From Phocaeicola coprocola DSM 17136 (GTDB lineage Bacteria > Bacteroidota > Bacteroidia > Bacteroidales > Bacteroidaceae): a DNA stretch of 64,000 nt. Of the stretch, positions 1 through 8,551 are shown in pieces (position 1 is the stretch's first letter; every line of letters begins with the position of its first letter). Under the pieces are notes generated by a model. It did not search any database and was not told the origin of the DNA. It saw only the letters and a program-made list of their open reading frames with translations. The DNA is taken from assembly GCF_000154845.1 (NCBI RefSeq), contig NZ_DS981460.1, positions 45,586 through 109,585 of the forward strand, written 5' to 3'. Made by a program: the position numbers and the translations under genes.

Positions 1-240
1 TCCTGATGAACCATAGACTGACATCTCAACGCCAACTGTCGAGTCAATGGTTAGAGGAGAGAAGGGAGGTAAATTGCTCCATGATTGGAAATATGCCTCC
101 AAAAGGAGTGAGTCTTTCGGATTTTATTGCTACCTTTGCCATGCCTGTTGCGGTTTTCTTTGTCTTTGGATTCGCAACACTAAGGTAAGTGAAAACGCTG
201 ACATGGCAAAAACCTGGGCAACAAAATGTTGCTCAGGAAC
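1..240 (+). other. Unassigned region with a tiny ORF and several small hairpins
   Basis: No recognised gene. A 35-codon ORF (81-188) begins ten bases after a GGAGG (66-70) and would encode a peptide with one hydrophobic segment ending in FFVFGFATLR. The frame is also open back to the window edge, so it may be the tail of a longer ORF. Short hairpins (CTCC-AAAA-GGAG at 97-108; TTGCG/CGCAA at 148-152 and 173-177) and the stem at 213-237 would also fit a structured RNA. I cannot decide between peptide, element end and RNA. From 241 to 420 the sequence is AT-rich and I see nothing else in it. Confidence 0.2.
213..237 (+). terminator. Stem-loop, terminator-like but without a U-run
   Basis: An 11-bp stem (213-223 with 227-237, one G-T pair) closes a 3-base AAA loop. 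The following bases are A/T-rich but lack a clean T-run, so it may be a 3' end structure of whatever lies upstream rather than a classical intrinsic terminator. Confidence 0.35.
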
Positions 241-420
241 TTATAAAAATAATTATCAATTATGTTGCGGAATTAAGGTTAATTAATGAATGATAATTGA
301 TAATGTTCTTTACTTTTATTTATCGCTTTTTATTTGATTGTGCAAATCTAGGCCTAAATACTACGTGTCTGCTTGTCTATTTGTATATAATTGTGTATTT
401 TTCGACAAAAGTGTAAAATA

Positions 421-1539
421 TTAGTCTTTTTCACTTTTGGCACGATGTTCTTTCTTCCAAACGGAAGGAGGAATCCCTTCTTTCTGTTTGAACTGCTTGC
501 TGAAATGTGCCTGGTCTGCAAAACCTACCATTTCAGCAAGGTCGCTCAAGTTTATTTCAGGAGATGATATGATCTTTTGCTTTGCTTCTTCAATGCGGAG
601 GTCGTTTAGCCATCCGTTGAAGTTGCTCTGGTATGTTTCGTTTATGTAATTTGACAAATATGTACGGTTTATGCCGATTTCACGGCTTAAATCTTGTATG
701 GTGACGCCCAATTGCAGATACCCTTTATGCTGTACCCATATTGTAATTTTTTCTTTAATAATGTCATTTCCCTGTCCATGGCGTTTTTCCTCGGGCTTAG
801 GTGTTTCAGGCTTGCTGTTCGTTTCTTCCGGAGCTATTGTAACTTCTTGACTTACTGTTTCAACTGGAGCTATAATGCTATAGTTGTGATACTGTATGCC
901 GAGCGAAATGAAAAATACCGTATAGCATAATGTAAATATTTGTAAGTAGATTTCGTTTGGATAAACTTCTGCTACTATGCCCATTACACCTATGATAAAT
1001 CCTGCTATCCATATACGGAAAGGGTATTTCTTAAAGTTACTTGACTCTGTGCTTTTCTTCTTTAGCCAGATTTTCGATATGTGTATAAATATTATTGTGT
1101 AAAAGGCAAATTGTATGACATAACATGACACCAGCAGATAATAAAACCATTCTCCAGACATCCCCTTTGCAACAAATAGGTAGATGATGTTTGCTGTGCA
1201 TAATACTGTCGTGTAAAATACCTGATACTTAAGGAAATTCTTTAGTTTGTTTTTATCGTACAAAGGGTATACAAATACCCAGAAAACCAATAGGGTTTCT
1301 ACTGGAAGTATTATCTGTATAAAGCTTCTTTTATCATATGTATCTATAACATTTCCAAAGTAGGCAAACAATAGTGCTGATATACCTAGAATTAAAGATG
1401 CTATTTTTACTACCGTGTACCCTTTTTGATAATTCTTTTTATTGTTGCTTTTGGGTATTGCTGAGTAGTGTAAGAATATAGCTGTCAGTATACAGCATAT
1501 TCCTGATGTGATTTCAAGTATTAAAATGTTGTTCCCCAT
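421..1539 (-). CDS. Seven-transmembrane AraC-family transcriptional regulator
   Basis: The 372-residue protein starts with about seven hydrophobic segments (roughly residues 5-24, 44-63, 76-93, 106-124, 133-153, 175-192 and 200-220). A Pro/Glu-rich linker follows, and then a C-terminal AraC-type double helix-turn-helix over about the last 100 residues, with the second helix-turn-helix around LSDLAEMVGFADQAHFSKQF. This arrangement suggests a membrane-bound regulator that senses through its membrane domain and binds DNA in the cytoplasm; the ligand cannot be read. I chose the Met at 1539 because the upstream in-frame extension (to 1626) is polar and unlike a protein start. It stands alone, convergent with nothing, and the M16 peptidase lies upstream on the same strand. 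TTGACAAA motifs occur in its upstream region. Confidence 0.8.
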   Translation of the reverse strand: MGNNILILEITSGICCILTAIFLHYSAIPKSNNKKNYQKGYTVVKIASLILGISALLFAYFGNVIDTYDKRSFIQIILPVETLLVFWVFVYPLYDKNKLKNFLKYQVFYTTVLCTANIIYLFVAKGMSGEWFYYLLVSCYVIQFAFYTIIFIHISKIWLKKKSTESSNFKKYPFRIWIAGFIIGVMGIVAEVYPNEIYLQIFTLCYTVFFISLGIQYHNYSIIAPVETVSQEVTIAPEETNSKPETPKPEEKRHGQGNDIIKEKITIWVQHKGYLQLGVTIQDLSREIGINRTYLSNYINETYQSNFNGWLNDLRIEEAKQKIISSPEINLSDLAEMVGFADQAHFSKQFKQKEGIPPSVWKKEHRAKSEKD

Positions 1540-1602
1540 AACTTTTATATATAGATATAATCTATTATCTCTAACGGGGGCTAATTTATGAAATATGTAT
1601 GA

Positions 1603-1626
1603 TTGACAAAAATTTTTATTTGTCAA
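1603..1626. repeat. Inverted repeat of TTGACAAA upstream of the AraC-type gene
   Basis: TTGACAAA at 1603-1610 faces TTTGTCAA at 1619-1626 with 8 bases between, a perfect 8-bp inverted repeat. A related GACAAA lies at 1669-1674. The position, 64-87 bases upstream of the regulator start, suits an operator, possibly autoregulatory; that is inference. Confidence 0.4.
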
Positions 1627-1670
1627 AATGTAATATTTGTTTGATTTTTGGCTTTGATTTTATGATTAGA

Positions 1671-1678
1671 CAAAAATA
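1671..1678 (-). promoter_or_regulatory. Candidate -7 box of the AraC-type regulator
   Basis: Read on the minus strand this is TATTTTTG, matching the Bacteroidetes TAnnTTTG -7 element, about 130 bases before the chosen start at 1539. No good -33 TTTG was found at the right distance, so this is tentative. Confidence 0.25.
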
Positions 1679-1692
1679 TTTAGGTAGATATT

Positions 1693-2916
1693 TCATTTAT
1701 ATACTAATATTGACAAATAATTCTCGGAAAACATCTCGTTTGCTATGTCTTGCAGTTGTTGTGCAGTCAATGCTTCTATGCGATGAAAGACTTCTTCTTT
1801 TTCTTCGTAACGCTTATAGTGTAGGAAGCATTTTGCCATATCGAGTGCATTGTTTTCAAAGTTGTCACTTGCTACTCCGATTTGTCCGATGATTTGTTTT
1901 TTTGCAGCGTGTAGTTGTGTGGTTGTAAGCGGACGGTCGCATAACTTTTTAAGTTCTTTATGTACGAGTTCGGTACAGTAATCGGCATCCTCCTGATCAC
2001 AACCAAAGTAAATGCAGAATGTTCCGGTGTCAGTGTAAGCTGTCAGGTTCGATTCTACATTGTATACAAGCCCGCGCTTTTCACGCAGTGAAACGTTCAG
2101 TCGGCTGTTCATTCCGGGACCTCCTAGGATATTGTTAAGTAGATAGAGGCCTGTTCGTCGTTCATCGTAGGCATTGTATCCGCGTCCACCAATCATTACG
2201 TGTGCCTGATGGGTGTCTTTGTGTAGGGTGAGTTGCTTGGGCAGGTAGGCATGTGGCGCCTGACGTTGGTAATTGTCTACGTTTGAAAAAGAAATGTCTG
2301 CCGTAGCTTTTTCTATGGTGCGAACTACCCGTTTGAAATCGATATCCCCCTGAACAAAGAATACCATGTTGGCAGGCTTGTAATATCTTCCAGTAAAGTA
2401 AAGTGCATCCTGACTTCCGAACTGGCGGAGCTGTTCCGGCTTGCCTAGTATGTTTCGTCCCAACGGATGGTTGGGAAATATCAGTTCTTCAAAATCATCG
2501 AATATCAGTTCTGCGGGACTGTCTTCGTAACTTTGTATTTCATCGATAATGACTTCTACCTCCTTGGCTATTTCCTGCTCGGGAAAGATACTGTTGAAAA
2601 CAATGTCTGTCAGCAATTCCACGGCGCGGGAAAAATGTTCTTTCAGGAAGGCACTGTATATAACTGTTTCCTCCTTATTAGTATAAGCATTCAAATCGCC
2701 TCCTACATTTTCCATGCGATTCAGGATATGCCATGCACGGCGTTTGCGGGTTCCTTTAAATATAAGGTGTTCTACAAAATGAGCCATCCCTTGTTCGTTG
2801 GTAAATTCATCACGCGTTCCGGCATCGACGGCAAATCCGCAATATGTTACATTGGTAGGGCTGGGAGCGTGGATAATACGCAGTCCGTTTGGCAAAATAA
2901 AAGTATTGTATGGCAT
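1693..2916 (-). CDS. M16 family (insulinase-type) zinc peptidase
   Basis: The 407-residue protein is a single pair of M16 domains, as in bacterial processing-peptidase-like proteins. The inverted zinc motif HxxEH is intact as HFVEH (His46, Glu49, His50), and the downstream acidic helix carrying the third ligand is present (EKEVEVIIDEI). A second inactive M16 domain fills the C-terminal half. The start at 2916 (MPYNTFILPNGLRI) puts the usual beta-strand at the N-terminus; the in-frame extension to 3030 is unlike the family. No signal peptide is seen, so it is probably cytoplasmic. A divergent LOG gene lies upstream. The substrate is unknown. Confidence 0.88.
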   Translation of the reverse strand: MPYNTFILPNGLRIIHAPSPTNVTYCGFAVDAGTRDEFTNEQGMAHFVEHLIFKGTRKRRAWHILNRMENVGGDLNAYTNKEETVIYSAFLKEHFSRAVELLTDIVFNSIFPEQEIAKEVEVIIDEIQSYEDSPAELIFDDFEELIFPNHPLGRNILGKPEQLRQFGSQDALYFTGRYYKPANMVFFVQGDIDFKRVVRTIEKATADISFSNVDNYQRQAPHAYLPKQLTLHKDTHQAHVMIGGRGYNAYDERRTGLYLLNNILGGPGMNSRLNVSLREKRGLVYNVESNLTAYTDTGTFCIYFGCDQEDADYCTELVHKELKKLCDRPLTTTQLHAAKKQIIGQIGVASDNFENNALDMAKCFLHYKRYEEKEEVFHRIEALTAQQLQDIANEMFSENYLSILVYK

Positions 2917-3074
2917 GAGTTTTCTTCTTTGCATGGATTTTCGTTGCAAAAATACAATAATACTTATTGTCGTAACTGAAAAAATACAGATATTTGCAGG
3001 TATATTGATTTTCTTCGCTACAGACTGCACTGGCTGTTCCTGGCCGTTTGCGGTATTATATAAATTAAGGTATT

Positions 3075-3611
3075 ATGAATAAAATTGCAATATTCTGTTC
3101 GGCTTCCGATCACATCGATCCGATTTATGCCGAAAAAGCTTCCGAACTGGGTGCATGGATTGGTAAAACCGGAAAGTGGCTCATTTATGGAGGTTCGAAT
3201 ACAGGACTTATGGAGGCTGTTGCCCGCTCTGCAAAAGAAAATGGAGCTATGATAATGGGAGTTGTTCCTACCAAGTTGGAAGAAAGGGGAGCTGTCAGCG
3301 ATTTGCTTGATGTGACGTTTCGTGCTGTCAATCTGAGTGACCGTAAGGATATCATGCTGCAAGAAGCAGATGTGGCTGTTGCGTTGCCTGGTGGAGTGGG
3401 AACGCTCGATGAAATATTTCATGTCATGGCTGCCGCCACAATAGGTTATCACGAAAAGAAAGTGATATTTTATAATGTTAATGGTTTCTGGAACGGGATT
3501 CTTGAATTTCTTGCCGGACTGGAAACACAACACTTCGCTCATCGCCCGCTGAAAAATTATTTCACTGTGGCCAACACTTTCGATGAGCTGAAACAATTAC
3601 TCGAATATTAA
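3075..3611 (+). CDS. LOG family protein (nucleoside 5'-monophosphate phosphoribohydrolase type)
   Basis: The 178-residue Rossmann-like protein carries the family signature PGGVGTLDE at residues 105-113 and the upstream GGSNTGLM nucleotide-binding loop near residue 39. LOG proteins cleave the base from nucleoside monophosphates; some release cytokinins, but in gut bacteria the physiological substrate is unclear. Length is normal for short LOG proteins. It is the first of three plus-strand genes (LOG, SIS isomerase, PfkB kinase) separated by 20 and 14 bases, so they probably form one operon ending at the hairpin at 5230-5268. Confidence 0.88.
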   Translation: MNKIAIFCSASDHIDPIYAEKASELGAWIGKTGKWLIYGGSNTGLMEAVARSAKENGAMIMGVVPTKLEERGAVSDLLDVTFRAVNLSDRKDIMLQEADVAVALPGGVGTLDEIFHVMAAATIGYHEKKVIFYNVNGFWNGILEFLAGLETQHFAHRPLKNYFTVANTFDELKQLLEY

Positions 3612-3631
3612 TTTACTAAACTCATCATAAT

Positions 3632-4234
3632 ATGATTTCATCTATTCACGAACTGTTGCAGCGTGAAGCACAGGCTGTATTGAATATTCCCGTAACAGAT
3701 GCATACGAGAAGGCCGTTGAGCTGATTGTAGAACAAGTACACCGCAAAAAAGGAAAGCTGGTAACCAGTGGAATGGGAAAGGCCGGACAGATTGCCATGA
3801 ACATTGCTACTACTTTTTGTTCTACGGGTATTCCTGCTGTTTTTCTTCACCCCAGTGAAGCTCAACATGGCGATTTGGGAATTTTGCAGGAAAATGACTT
3901 GCTGCTTCTTATATCCAATTCGGGTAAAACGCGTGAAATCGTGGAACTGACCGATTTGGCTGATCGTTTGAATCCGTCGTTGAAGAAGATTGTCATTACC
4001 GGAAATCCGGAAAGTCCGCTTGCTGAAGCTGCGGATATCTGTCTTGCCACTGGACATCCGGACGAGGTTTGTCCGTTGGGTATGACTCCTACTACTTCTA
4101 CTACCATCATGACTGTTATTGGAGATATACTGGTGGTAGAAACTATGAAGCAGACAGGATTTACTATTGAAGAATATAGCAAGCGCCATCATGGAGGTTA
4201 TCTGGGCGAGCGTTCCCGTGCGTTGAGTAAATAA
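3632..4234 (+). CDS. SIS-domain sugar-phosphate isomerase (arabinose-5-phosphate isomerase type)
   Basis: This 200-residue protein is a single SIS domain. It has the GMGKAGQIAMNIA helix, the HPSEAQHGDLG segment and the NSGKTREI phosphate-binding loop, all typical of the KdsD/KpsF/GutQ family that interconverts ribulose-5-phosphate and arabinose-5-phosphate in Kdo synthesis. The tandem CBS domains found in E. coli KdsD are absent; single-domain versions are known in Bacteroides. waaA, which uses Kdo, is also in this window, although not adjacent. It is in an apparent operon with the LOG gene upstream and the PfkB kinase downstream. Confidence 0.8.
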   Translation: MISSIHELLQREAQAVLNIPVTDAYEKAVELIVEQVHRKKGKLVTSGMGKAGQIAMNIATTFCSTGIPAVFLHPSEAQHGDLGILQENDLLLLISNSGKTREIVELTDLADRLNPSLKKIVITGNPESPLAEAADICLATGHPDEVCPLGMTPTTSTTIMTVIGDILVVETMKQTGFTIEEYSKRHHGGYLGERSRALSK

Positions 4235-4248
4235 ACAGATTTTTGCTT

Positions 4249-5169
4249 ATGAGAAAGGTTATCGGTATAGGGGAAACGATTCTTGATATTCTGTTCCGCG
4301 ACGGACAGCCACAGGCGGCTGTCCCGGGCGGCTCTGTTTATAACGCTGTAATTTCACTGGGAAGAATGGGGCAGAATGTTACCTTTATCAGTGAAACGGG
4401 AAACGACCGTGTGGGAGAGATGATTCTGGCAAACATGCGTGAAAACGGAGTTGATACGGCAAATGTGAATGTCTTTCCGGAGGGAAAGTCGCCGGTGTCG
4501 CTGGCTTTTCTGAACGAACGGAATGATGCCGAGTATATTTTCTATAAAGATTATCCTCGCCAGAGGCTGGAAGTAAATATGCCTGAAATATCGAGTGATG
4601 ATATTATCATGATCGGTTCTTATTTTGCTATTACTCCTGTGTTGCGTGATAAAGTAAAAGAGTTGCTTGACCGTGCTCGTGATGCAGGCGCAATCATATA
4701 TTATGACGTCAACTTCCGCAGTACGCATGCTAATGAGGCTATTAAGTTGATGCCTACTATTATAGAGAACTTTGAGTATGCCGATATCTTAAGGGGTTCG
4801 ACAGAAGATTTTCAGAATATGTTCCGTCAGCCGGATGCTGACAAGGTGTACAGCAATCATGTAGGATTCTACTGTCCGAACTTTATCTGTACCGATGCTG
4901 ATGGTGATGTCCGTTTGCGTACGAAACATGTATGTAAGGACTATCCGGTGACTCCGCTGAAAGCGGTAAGTACCATTGGGGCTGGCGATAATTTTAATGC
5001 AGGTGTGGTATACGGGTTGCTGAAATATCGTGTCCGTCGGGCTGATCTTGCCGAACTGACGGAAGCGGATTGGGATGCAATCATCCGCTGCGGAATGGAT
5101 TTCAGTGCAGACGTGTGTAAGAGTGTAAGTAATTCTGTATCAAAGGAATTTGCGGAGTCTTACCGCTAA
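4249..5169 (+). CDS. PfkB family carbohydrate kinase
   Basis: A 306-residue ribokinase/fructokinase-fold kinase. The N-terminal PGGSVYNAVISLGRMG glycine motif binds the sugar, and the C-terminal GAGDNFNAGVVYG motif carries the catalytic Asp and anion hole. I chose the ATG at 4249 over a TTG six bases upstream. The substrate is not readable; fructose, ribose and adenosine kinases all share these motifs. It follows the SIS isomerase by 14 bases and is followed by a hairpin plus T-run, so it ends the operon. Confidence 0.85.
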   Translation: MRKVIGIGETILDILFRDGQPQAAVPGGSVYNAVISLGRMGQNVTFISETGNDRVGEMILANMRENGVDTANVNVFPEGKSPVSLAFLNERNDAEYIFYKDYPRQRLEVNMPEISSDDIIMIGSYFAITPVLRDKVKELLDRARDAGAIIYYDVNFRSTHANEAIKLMPTIIENFEYADILRGSTEDFQNMFRQPDADKVYSNHVGFYCPNFICTDADGDVRLRTKHVCKDYPVTPLKAVSTIGAGDNFNAGVVYGLLKYRVRRADLAELTEADWDAIIRCGMDFSADVCKSVSNSVSKEFAESYR

Positions 5170-5229
5170 TGCTGAAGTCTCTCAAAAACTTCATGTAAAG
5201 TACTTGATTTTTTGTACAAATTTTAAAAA

Positions 5230-5268
5230 TATGTCGAGAAGTTTTTCCTGATTTCTCGGCATATTTTT
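5230..5268 (+). terminator. Intrinsic terminator after the PfkB kinase gene
   Basis: An 11-bp stem (5230-5240 with 5253-5263, one G-T pair) is followed by TTTTT at 5264-5268. Confidence 0.8.
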
Positions 5269-5281
5269 CGTGTGCCTTCAC

Positions 5282-5327
5282 GTACTTGACAAAACATGCT
5301 TCCAGGAAGATATGTTTTGTCAGGTAC
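5282..5327. repeat. Long inverted repeat between the pfkB-type gene and mnmA
   Basis: Sixteen bases at 5282-5297 pair with 5312-5327 with one G-T wobble, around a 14-base loop that itself holds CTTCC-A-GGAAG. No T-run follows on either strand. It lies 15 bases beyond the mnmA stop, so it could be a 3' stabilising structure of the mnmA transcript. Confidence 0.6.
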
Positions 5328-5342
5328 ATGAAGGGTTAAACA

Positions 5343-6467
5343 CTAGAATTTTTCTTCATTTTCGGCTATCAGTTTCTTTATGCCTTGTTGGAAAGCGATA
5401 AATCCTCCACCTAATACACGGCCTTTATCATAGAAAACAGCCGACTGTCCTGGAGTGATGGCTGAAGCTTCAGCTTTGAATTTTACAAGGAGGTGTCCTT
5501 CATCCAGTAAGATAACCTGACAAGGAATAGGGCGACTGCGGTAGCGGATTCGTACGGACAGGTCGGGGCATTCCAGCAATTCCTGTAAATCTATTACATT
5601 TATATCTTCTACAAGCATATACTCGGCTTTCAGCTGTTCGGCATCTCCCAGCATGACTGTGTTTTTGGCAGGGTTGATTTTCAGAACATACGCCGGACGT
5701 CCGAGTGCGATTTCCAGTCCTTTGCGCTGTCCGATAGTATAATAGGCGAAACCTTTGTGCTGACCTAACTTCAGTCCTTTGCTGTCGACAAACCATCCTG
5801 TTCCGATTCGTTCGTCGATATCCGGACAGTGTTCTCTCAAAAAGTCCCGGTAATCTTTATCGATGAAACAGACTTCCATGCTTTCTCCTCCTTTGGCTTT
5901 GGCTTCAAAGCCTTTTTCTGCGAGGTAAGCCCTTACCTCGGTTTTGGTCATTCCTCCTAATGGGAACACCATACGTTTCAATATCTCTTGTGGGAGTTTC
6001 CATAGAAAATATGACTGGTCTTTTGTCGGATCATCACCGGTTACTATATATCGGTGCTCCTTTCTGTCTTCCAGTCGGCAGTAATGTCCTGTGGCAATCT
6101 GTGCACAGCCGGTACGGTCGGCCCATTCGCATAAGATGCGTTCCTTAAACAGCGGGTTACACATGACGCAAGGATTGGGAGTGCGTCCTTTCATGTATTC
6201 GTCGATAAAATATTGTACGATGACATTGCGGAATTCCTCGCGGACATCGGCAACATGATGTTCTATACCCAGACGTTCGGCTAGAGCCTTTGCTTCTAAT
6301 ATTTCGTCGGGTTGCTCTTGTTCCGGAGTTGAAAAGTGGGAAGGTATATCCCAGGTTCTCATAGTCACACCTACAACTTCATAACCTTGTTCTTGTAGCA
6401 TAATGCAGGTAGCGGAACTGTCAATTCCTCCACTCATTCCTACTAGTATTCGTTTCTCTTTTTCCAT
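5343..6467 (-). CDS. mnmA: tRNA-specific 2-thiouridylase MnmA
   Basis: The 374-residue enzyme thiolates U34 of tRNA-Lys, -Glu and -Gln. The PP-loop SGGIDSS is at residues 12-18. The two catalytic cysteines are Cys103 in NPCVMCN and Cys200 in MEVCFI, at nearly the E. coli spacing. The segment after the first cysteine (NPLFKERIL) differs from the usual NxxIKF; Bacteroides genomes typically carry more than one MnmA and this may be one of the paralogues. The start at 6467 (MEKEKRIL) puts the PP-loop at the normal distance; the extension to 6497 is not supported. The EFR1-type ferredoxin gene lies 46 bases upstream on the same strand. Confidence 0.93.
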   Translation of the reverse strand: MEKEKRILVGMSGGIDSSATCIMLQEQGYEVVGVTMRTWDIPSHFSTPEQEQPDEILEAKALAERLGIEHHVADVREEFRNVIVQYFIDEYMKGRTPNPCVMCNPLFKERILCEWADRTGCAQIATGHYCRLEDRKEHRYIVTGDDPTKDQSYFLWKLPQEILKRMVFPLGGMTKTEVRAYLAEKGFEAKAKGGESMEVCFIDKDYRDFLREHCPDIDERIGTGWFVDSKGLKLGQHKGFAYYTIGQRKGLEIALGRPAYVLKINPAKNTVMLGDAEQLKAEYMLVEDINVIDLQELLECPDLSVRIRYRSRPIPCQVILLDEGHLLVKFKAEASAITPGQSAVFYDKGRVLGGGFIAFQQGIKKLIAENEEKF

Positions 6468-6513
6468 GTTGTAAAATCTGCCGTTTGTATAAGACAAAAT
6501 ATTAACTTCTTTT

Positions 6514-7380
6514 TTATAGAAAAAGTTCAGGCTGACGTGGTGTGCTGAATTTTTCGTGTAAAATAGCTGTAAAGGGAGTGTTATAGATACGGGCTCCGTT
6601 AGGACATTCTTTTACACAGGCACAACAGCGTATACAGCGGTTTACATCTGTTTCGATATGGCTGCCGTCGTCGCTGATACGAATGGCATGGGTAGGACAT
6701 ACCTCTATACATTCTCCACAAACAAAGCAATCTTCATTGCAGACTGGAGCTGATGGCTTGGAAGCCTGTATCAGTTTATAAGGAGAAGTACCTTTTATAA
6801 AAAAAGATCCAATCAGCATTGACAATTTATCACCCATAGCTTTTAACCGGCATCCTGCTTGCAGGGAAGGAGTCAGTGTGCTTAATGCTTCTGAATTCTG
6901 CATTGCTTTTTCCAGTTTTTTTAAACTGTCGGCTCCGAATGTGCGGGCTGTTTGTAAATCGGTCGCATCGGGGCGTCCGGCTGCAACAGGCATTTCGGCT
7001 GTGCTGTAACTGTGTTCTCCGATAAATGCTCCTGCCGAGAGAGGAGTGAATCCCAATGATGCTACTGTGTCACGCAGTTCCAACAGGGCATCTTCATAGT
7101 CGCGGTTACCATATACCACTACGACGATTGCCGGGGAGTTGTTACCTTTCAGGCGCTTGATGCGTTGTAAGGCAACCGGAGCAACACGTCCGCCATATAC
7201 AGGTGCAGCAATGACTGTAAGTGAATCGTTTATTTCGATAGGTGAGTCACTTTCATCGAGTGTCAGGTCGGTTTCAATTCTTCTTCCCATACCAATTCCT
7301 TCGCCAATAGCACGTGCTATTTTAGCAGAAGTATGAGTCGGAGAGAAAAATACCAGATGATTGGTGCTAAGTTCGTTCAT
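6514..7380 (-). CDS. Flavodoxin-like/4Fe-4S ferredoxin fusion (EFR1 family type)
   Basis: A 288-residue protein with an N-terminal flavodoxin-like domain ([18 protein letters not shown] phosphate loop near residue 10, [13 protein letters not shown] in the middle) and a C-terminal pair of 4Fe-4S clusters. The two cysteine sets are [16 protein letters not shown] and [15 protein letters not shown]1-type proteins are presumed electron-transfer proteins, but the partner is unknown. The start at 7380 gives the flavodoxin its first beta-strand; the longer frame to 7485 overlaps the ruvB start. It is transcribed toward mnmA, which consumes sulfur; a functional link is only a guess. Confidence 0.83.
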   Translation of the reverse strand: MNELSTNHLVFFSPTHTSAKIARAIGEGIGMGRRIETDLTLDESDSPIEINDSLTVIAAPVYGGRVAPVALQRIKRLKGNNSPAIVVVVYGNRDYEDALLELRDTVASLGFTPLSAGAFIGEHSYSTAEMPVAAGRPDATDLQTARTFGADSLKKLEKAMQNSEALSTLTPSLQAGCRLKAMGDKLSMLIGSFFIKGTSPYKLIQASKPSAPVCNEDCFVCGECIEVCPTHAIRISDDGSHIETDVNRCIRCCACVKECPNGARIYNTPFTAILHEKFSTPRQPELFL

Positions 7381-7458
7381 AGGCTTTAAAGTAAAAAAGT
7401 TAGTTGTAGTTCTTGCAAAGATAAAGTTTTTTATATCGTTCTTCACACGATTTATTTG

Positions 7459-7466
7459 TACTTTTG
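7459..7466 (+). promoter_or_regulatory. Candidate -7 box of ruvB
   Basis: TACTTTTG matches TAnnTTTG exactly. Its end lies 7 bases before the ruvB ATG at 7474, which would give an almost leaderless transcript. No clear -33 TTTG is present. Confidence 0.45.
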
Positions 7467-7473
7467 CATCATT

Positions 7474-8502
7474 ATGGAAGAACAATTCGACATACGTGAT
7501 TATAAACCTACAGGAAAGGAACGGGATTTCGAGAATGCCCTCCGACCACTACAGTTTGGTGACTTCAGTGGTCAGGATAAGGTAGTCGACAATCTGCGTA
7601 TCTTTGTCAAGGCAGCCAGGCTTCGTGCTGAAGCGCTTGACCATGTGTTGCTTCATGGTCCTCCCGGATTGGGAAAAACAACATTGAGCAATATTATTGC
7701 CAATGAACTGGGGGTTGGATTTAAAGTAACTTCCGGTCCTGTACTTGATAAGCCGGGTGATCTTGCCGGTGTCCTGACAAGTCTTGAACCGAATGATGTA
7801 TTGTTCATTGATGAAATACATCGTTTGAGCCCGGTGGTGGAGGAGTATTTATATTCGGCAATGGAAGATTACCGGATTGATATCATGATAGACAAAGGTC
7901 CGTCGGCACGTAGCATTCAGCTGGACTTGAATCCGTTTACGCTGGTGGGAGCTACTACCCGCAGTGGATTGCTTACCGCTCCGCTCCGTGCTCGTTTCGG
8001 AATTAATCTCCATTTGGAATATTACGATGATGCGGTATTGTCGCGTATTATTTTGCGCTCGGCCAGTATCTTGGGTATTCCATGTGATGTAGATGCTGCA
8101 GGCGAGATTGCTTCGCGCAGTCGTGGTACTCCCCGTATTGCCAATGCCTTGTTACGTCGTGTACGTGATTTTGCTCAGGTGAAAGGTTCCGGAAGGATTG
8201 ATGTGGAAATAGCTCGATATGCACTGGAAGCGCTGAATATTGACCGTTACGGACTGGATGAGATAGACAATAAGATACTTTGTACCATTATTGATAAGTT
8301 CAAGGGAGGTCCGGTAGGACTGACAACGATTGCTACGGCACTTGGGGAGGATCCCGGAACGTTGGAAGAAGTGTACGAGCCATTCTTGATAAAGGAAGGT
8401 TTTCTGAAGCGGACTCCACGCGGACGAGAAGTTACGGAGCTGGCTTATAAGCATCTGGGACGGAGTATATATAATAATGTAAAAACACTTTTTGATGATT
8501 AA
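7474..8502 (+). CDS. ruvB: Holliday junction branch migration ATPase RuvB
   Basis: The 342-residue AAA+ motor works with RuvA and RuvC to move Holliday junctions. Walker A ([10 protein letters not shown]), Walker B (LFIDEIHRL), sensor 1 (GATTRSG) and the arginine finger region (LRARFG) are all intact, followed by the winged-helix domain. The start at 7474 (MEEQFDIRD) fits the family; an upstream in-frame Met at 7456 overlaps the promoter box. ruvA and ruvC are not in the window. A terminator follows at once. Confidence 0.97.
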   Translation: MEEQFDIRDYKPTGKERDFENALRPLQFGDFSGQDKVVDNLRIFVKAARLRAEALDHVLLHGPPGLGKTTLSNIIANELGVGFKVTSGPVLDKPGDLAGVLTSLEPNDVLFIDEIHRLSPVVEEYLYSAMEDYRIDIMIDKGPSARSIQLDLNPFTLVGATTRSGLLTAPLRARFGINLHLEYYDDAVLSRIILRSASILGIPCDVDAAGEIASRSRGTPRIANALLRRVRDFAQVKGSGRIDVEIARYALEALNIDRYGLDEIDNKILCTIIDKFKGGPVGLTTIATALGEDPGTLEEVYEPFLIKEGFLKRTPRGREVTELAYKHLGRSIYNNVKTLFDD

Positions 8503-8507
8503 TTATG

Positions 8508-8544
8508 GTGTGTGCCATAACAGCGGCACACACTTTTATTTTTT
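8508..8544 (+). terminator. Intrinsic terminator after ruvB
   Basis: A 9-bp perfect stem (8508-8516 with 8525-8533), an 8-base loop and the T-rich tract TTTTATTTTTT. It begins six bases after the ruvB stop, so the flippase gene at 8552 either has its own promoter or depends on read-through. Confidence 0.85.
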
Positions 8545-8551
8545 ATAGACT

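Noticed and set aside
1710-1717. Third TTGACAAA motif as a further operator
   Set aside because: It lies inside the coding end of the M16 peptidase gene, so codon content explains it.
3018-3596. 192-codon minus-strand ORF opposite the LOG gene
   Set aside because: It is a shadow of a clear plus-strand gene with conserved motifs; its own sequence has no recognisable domain.
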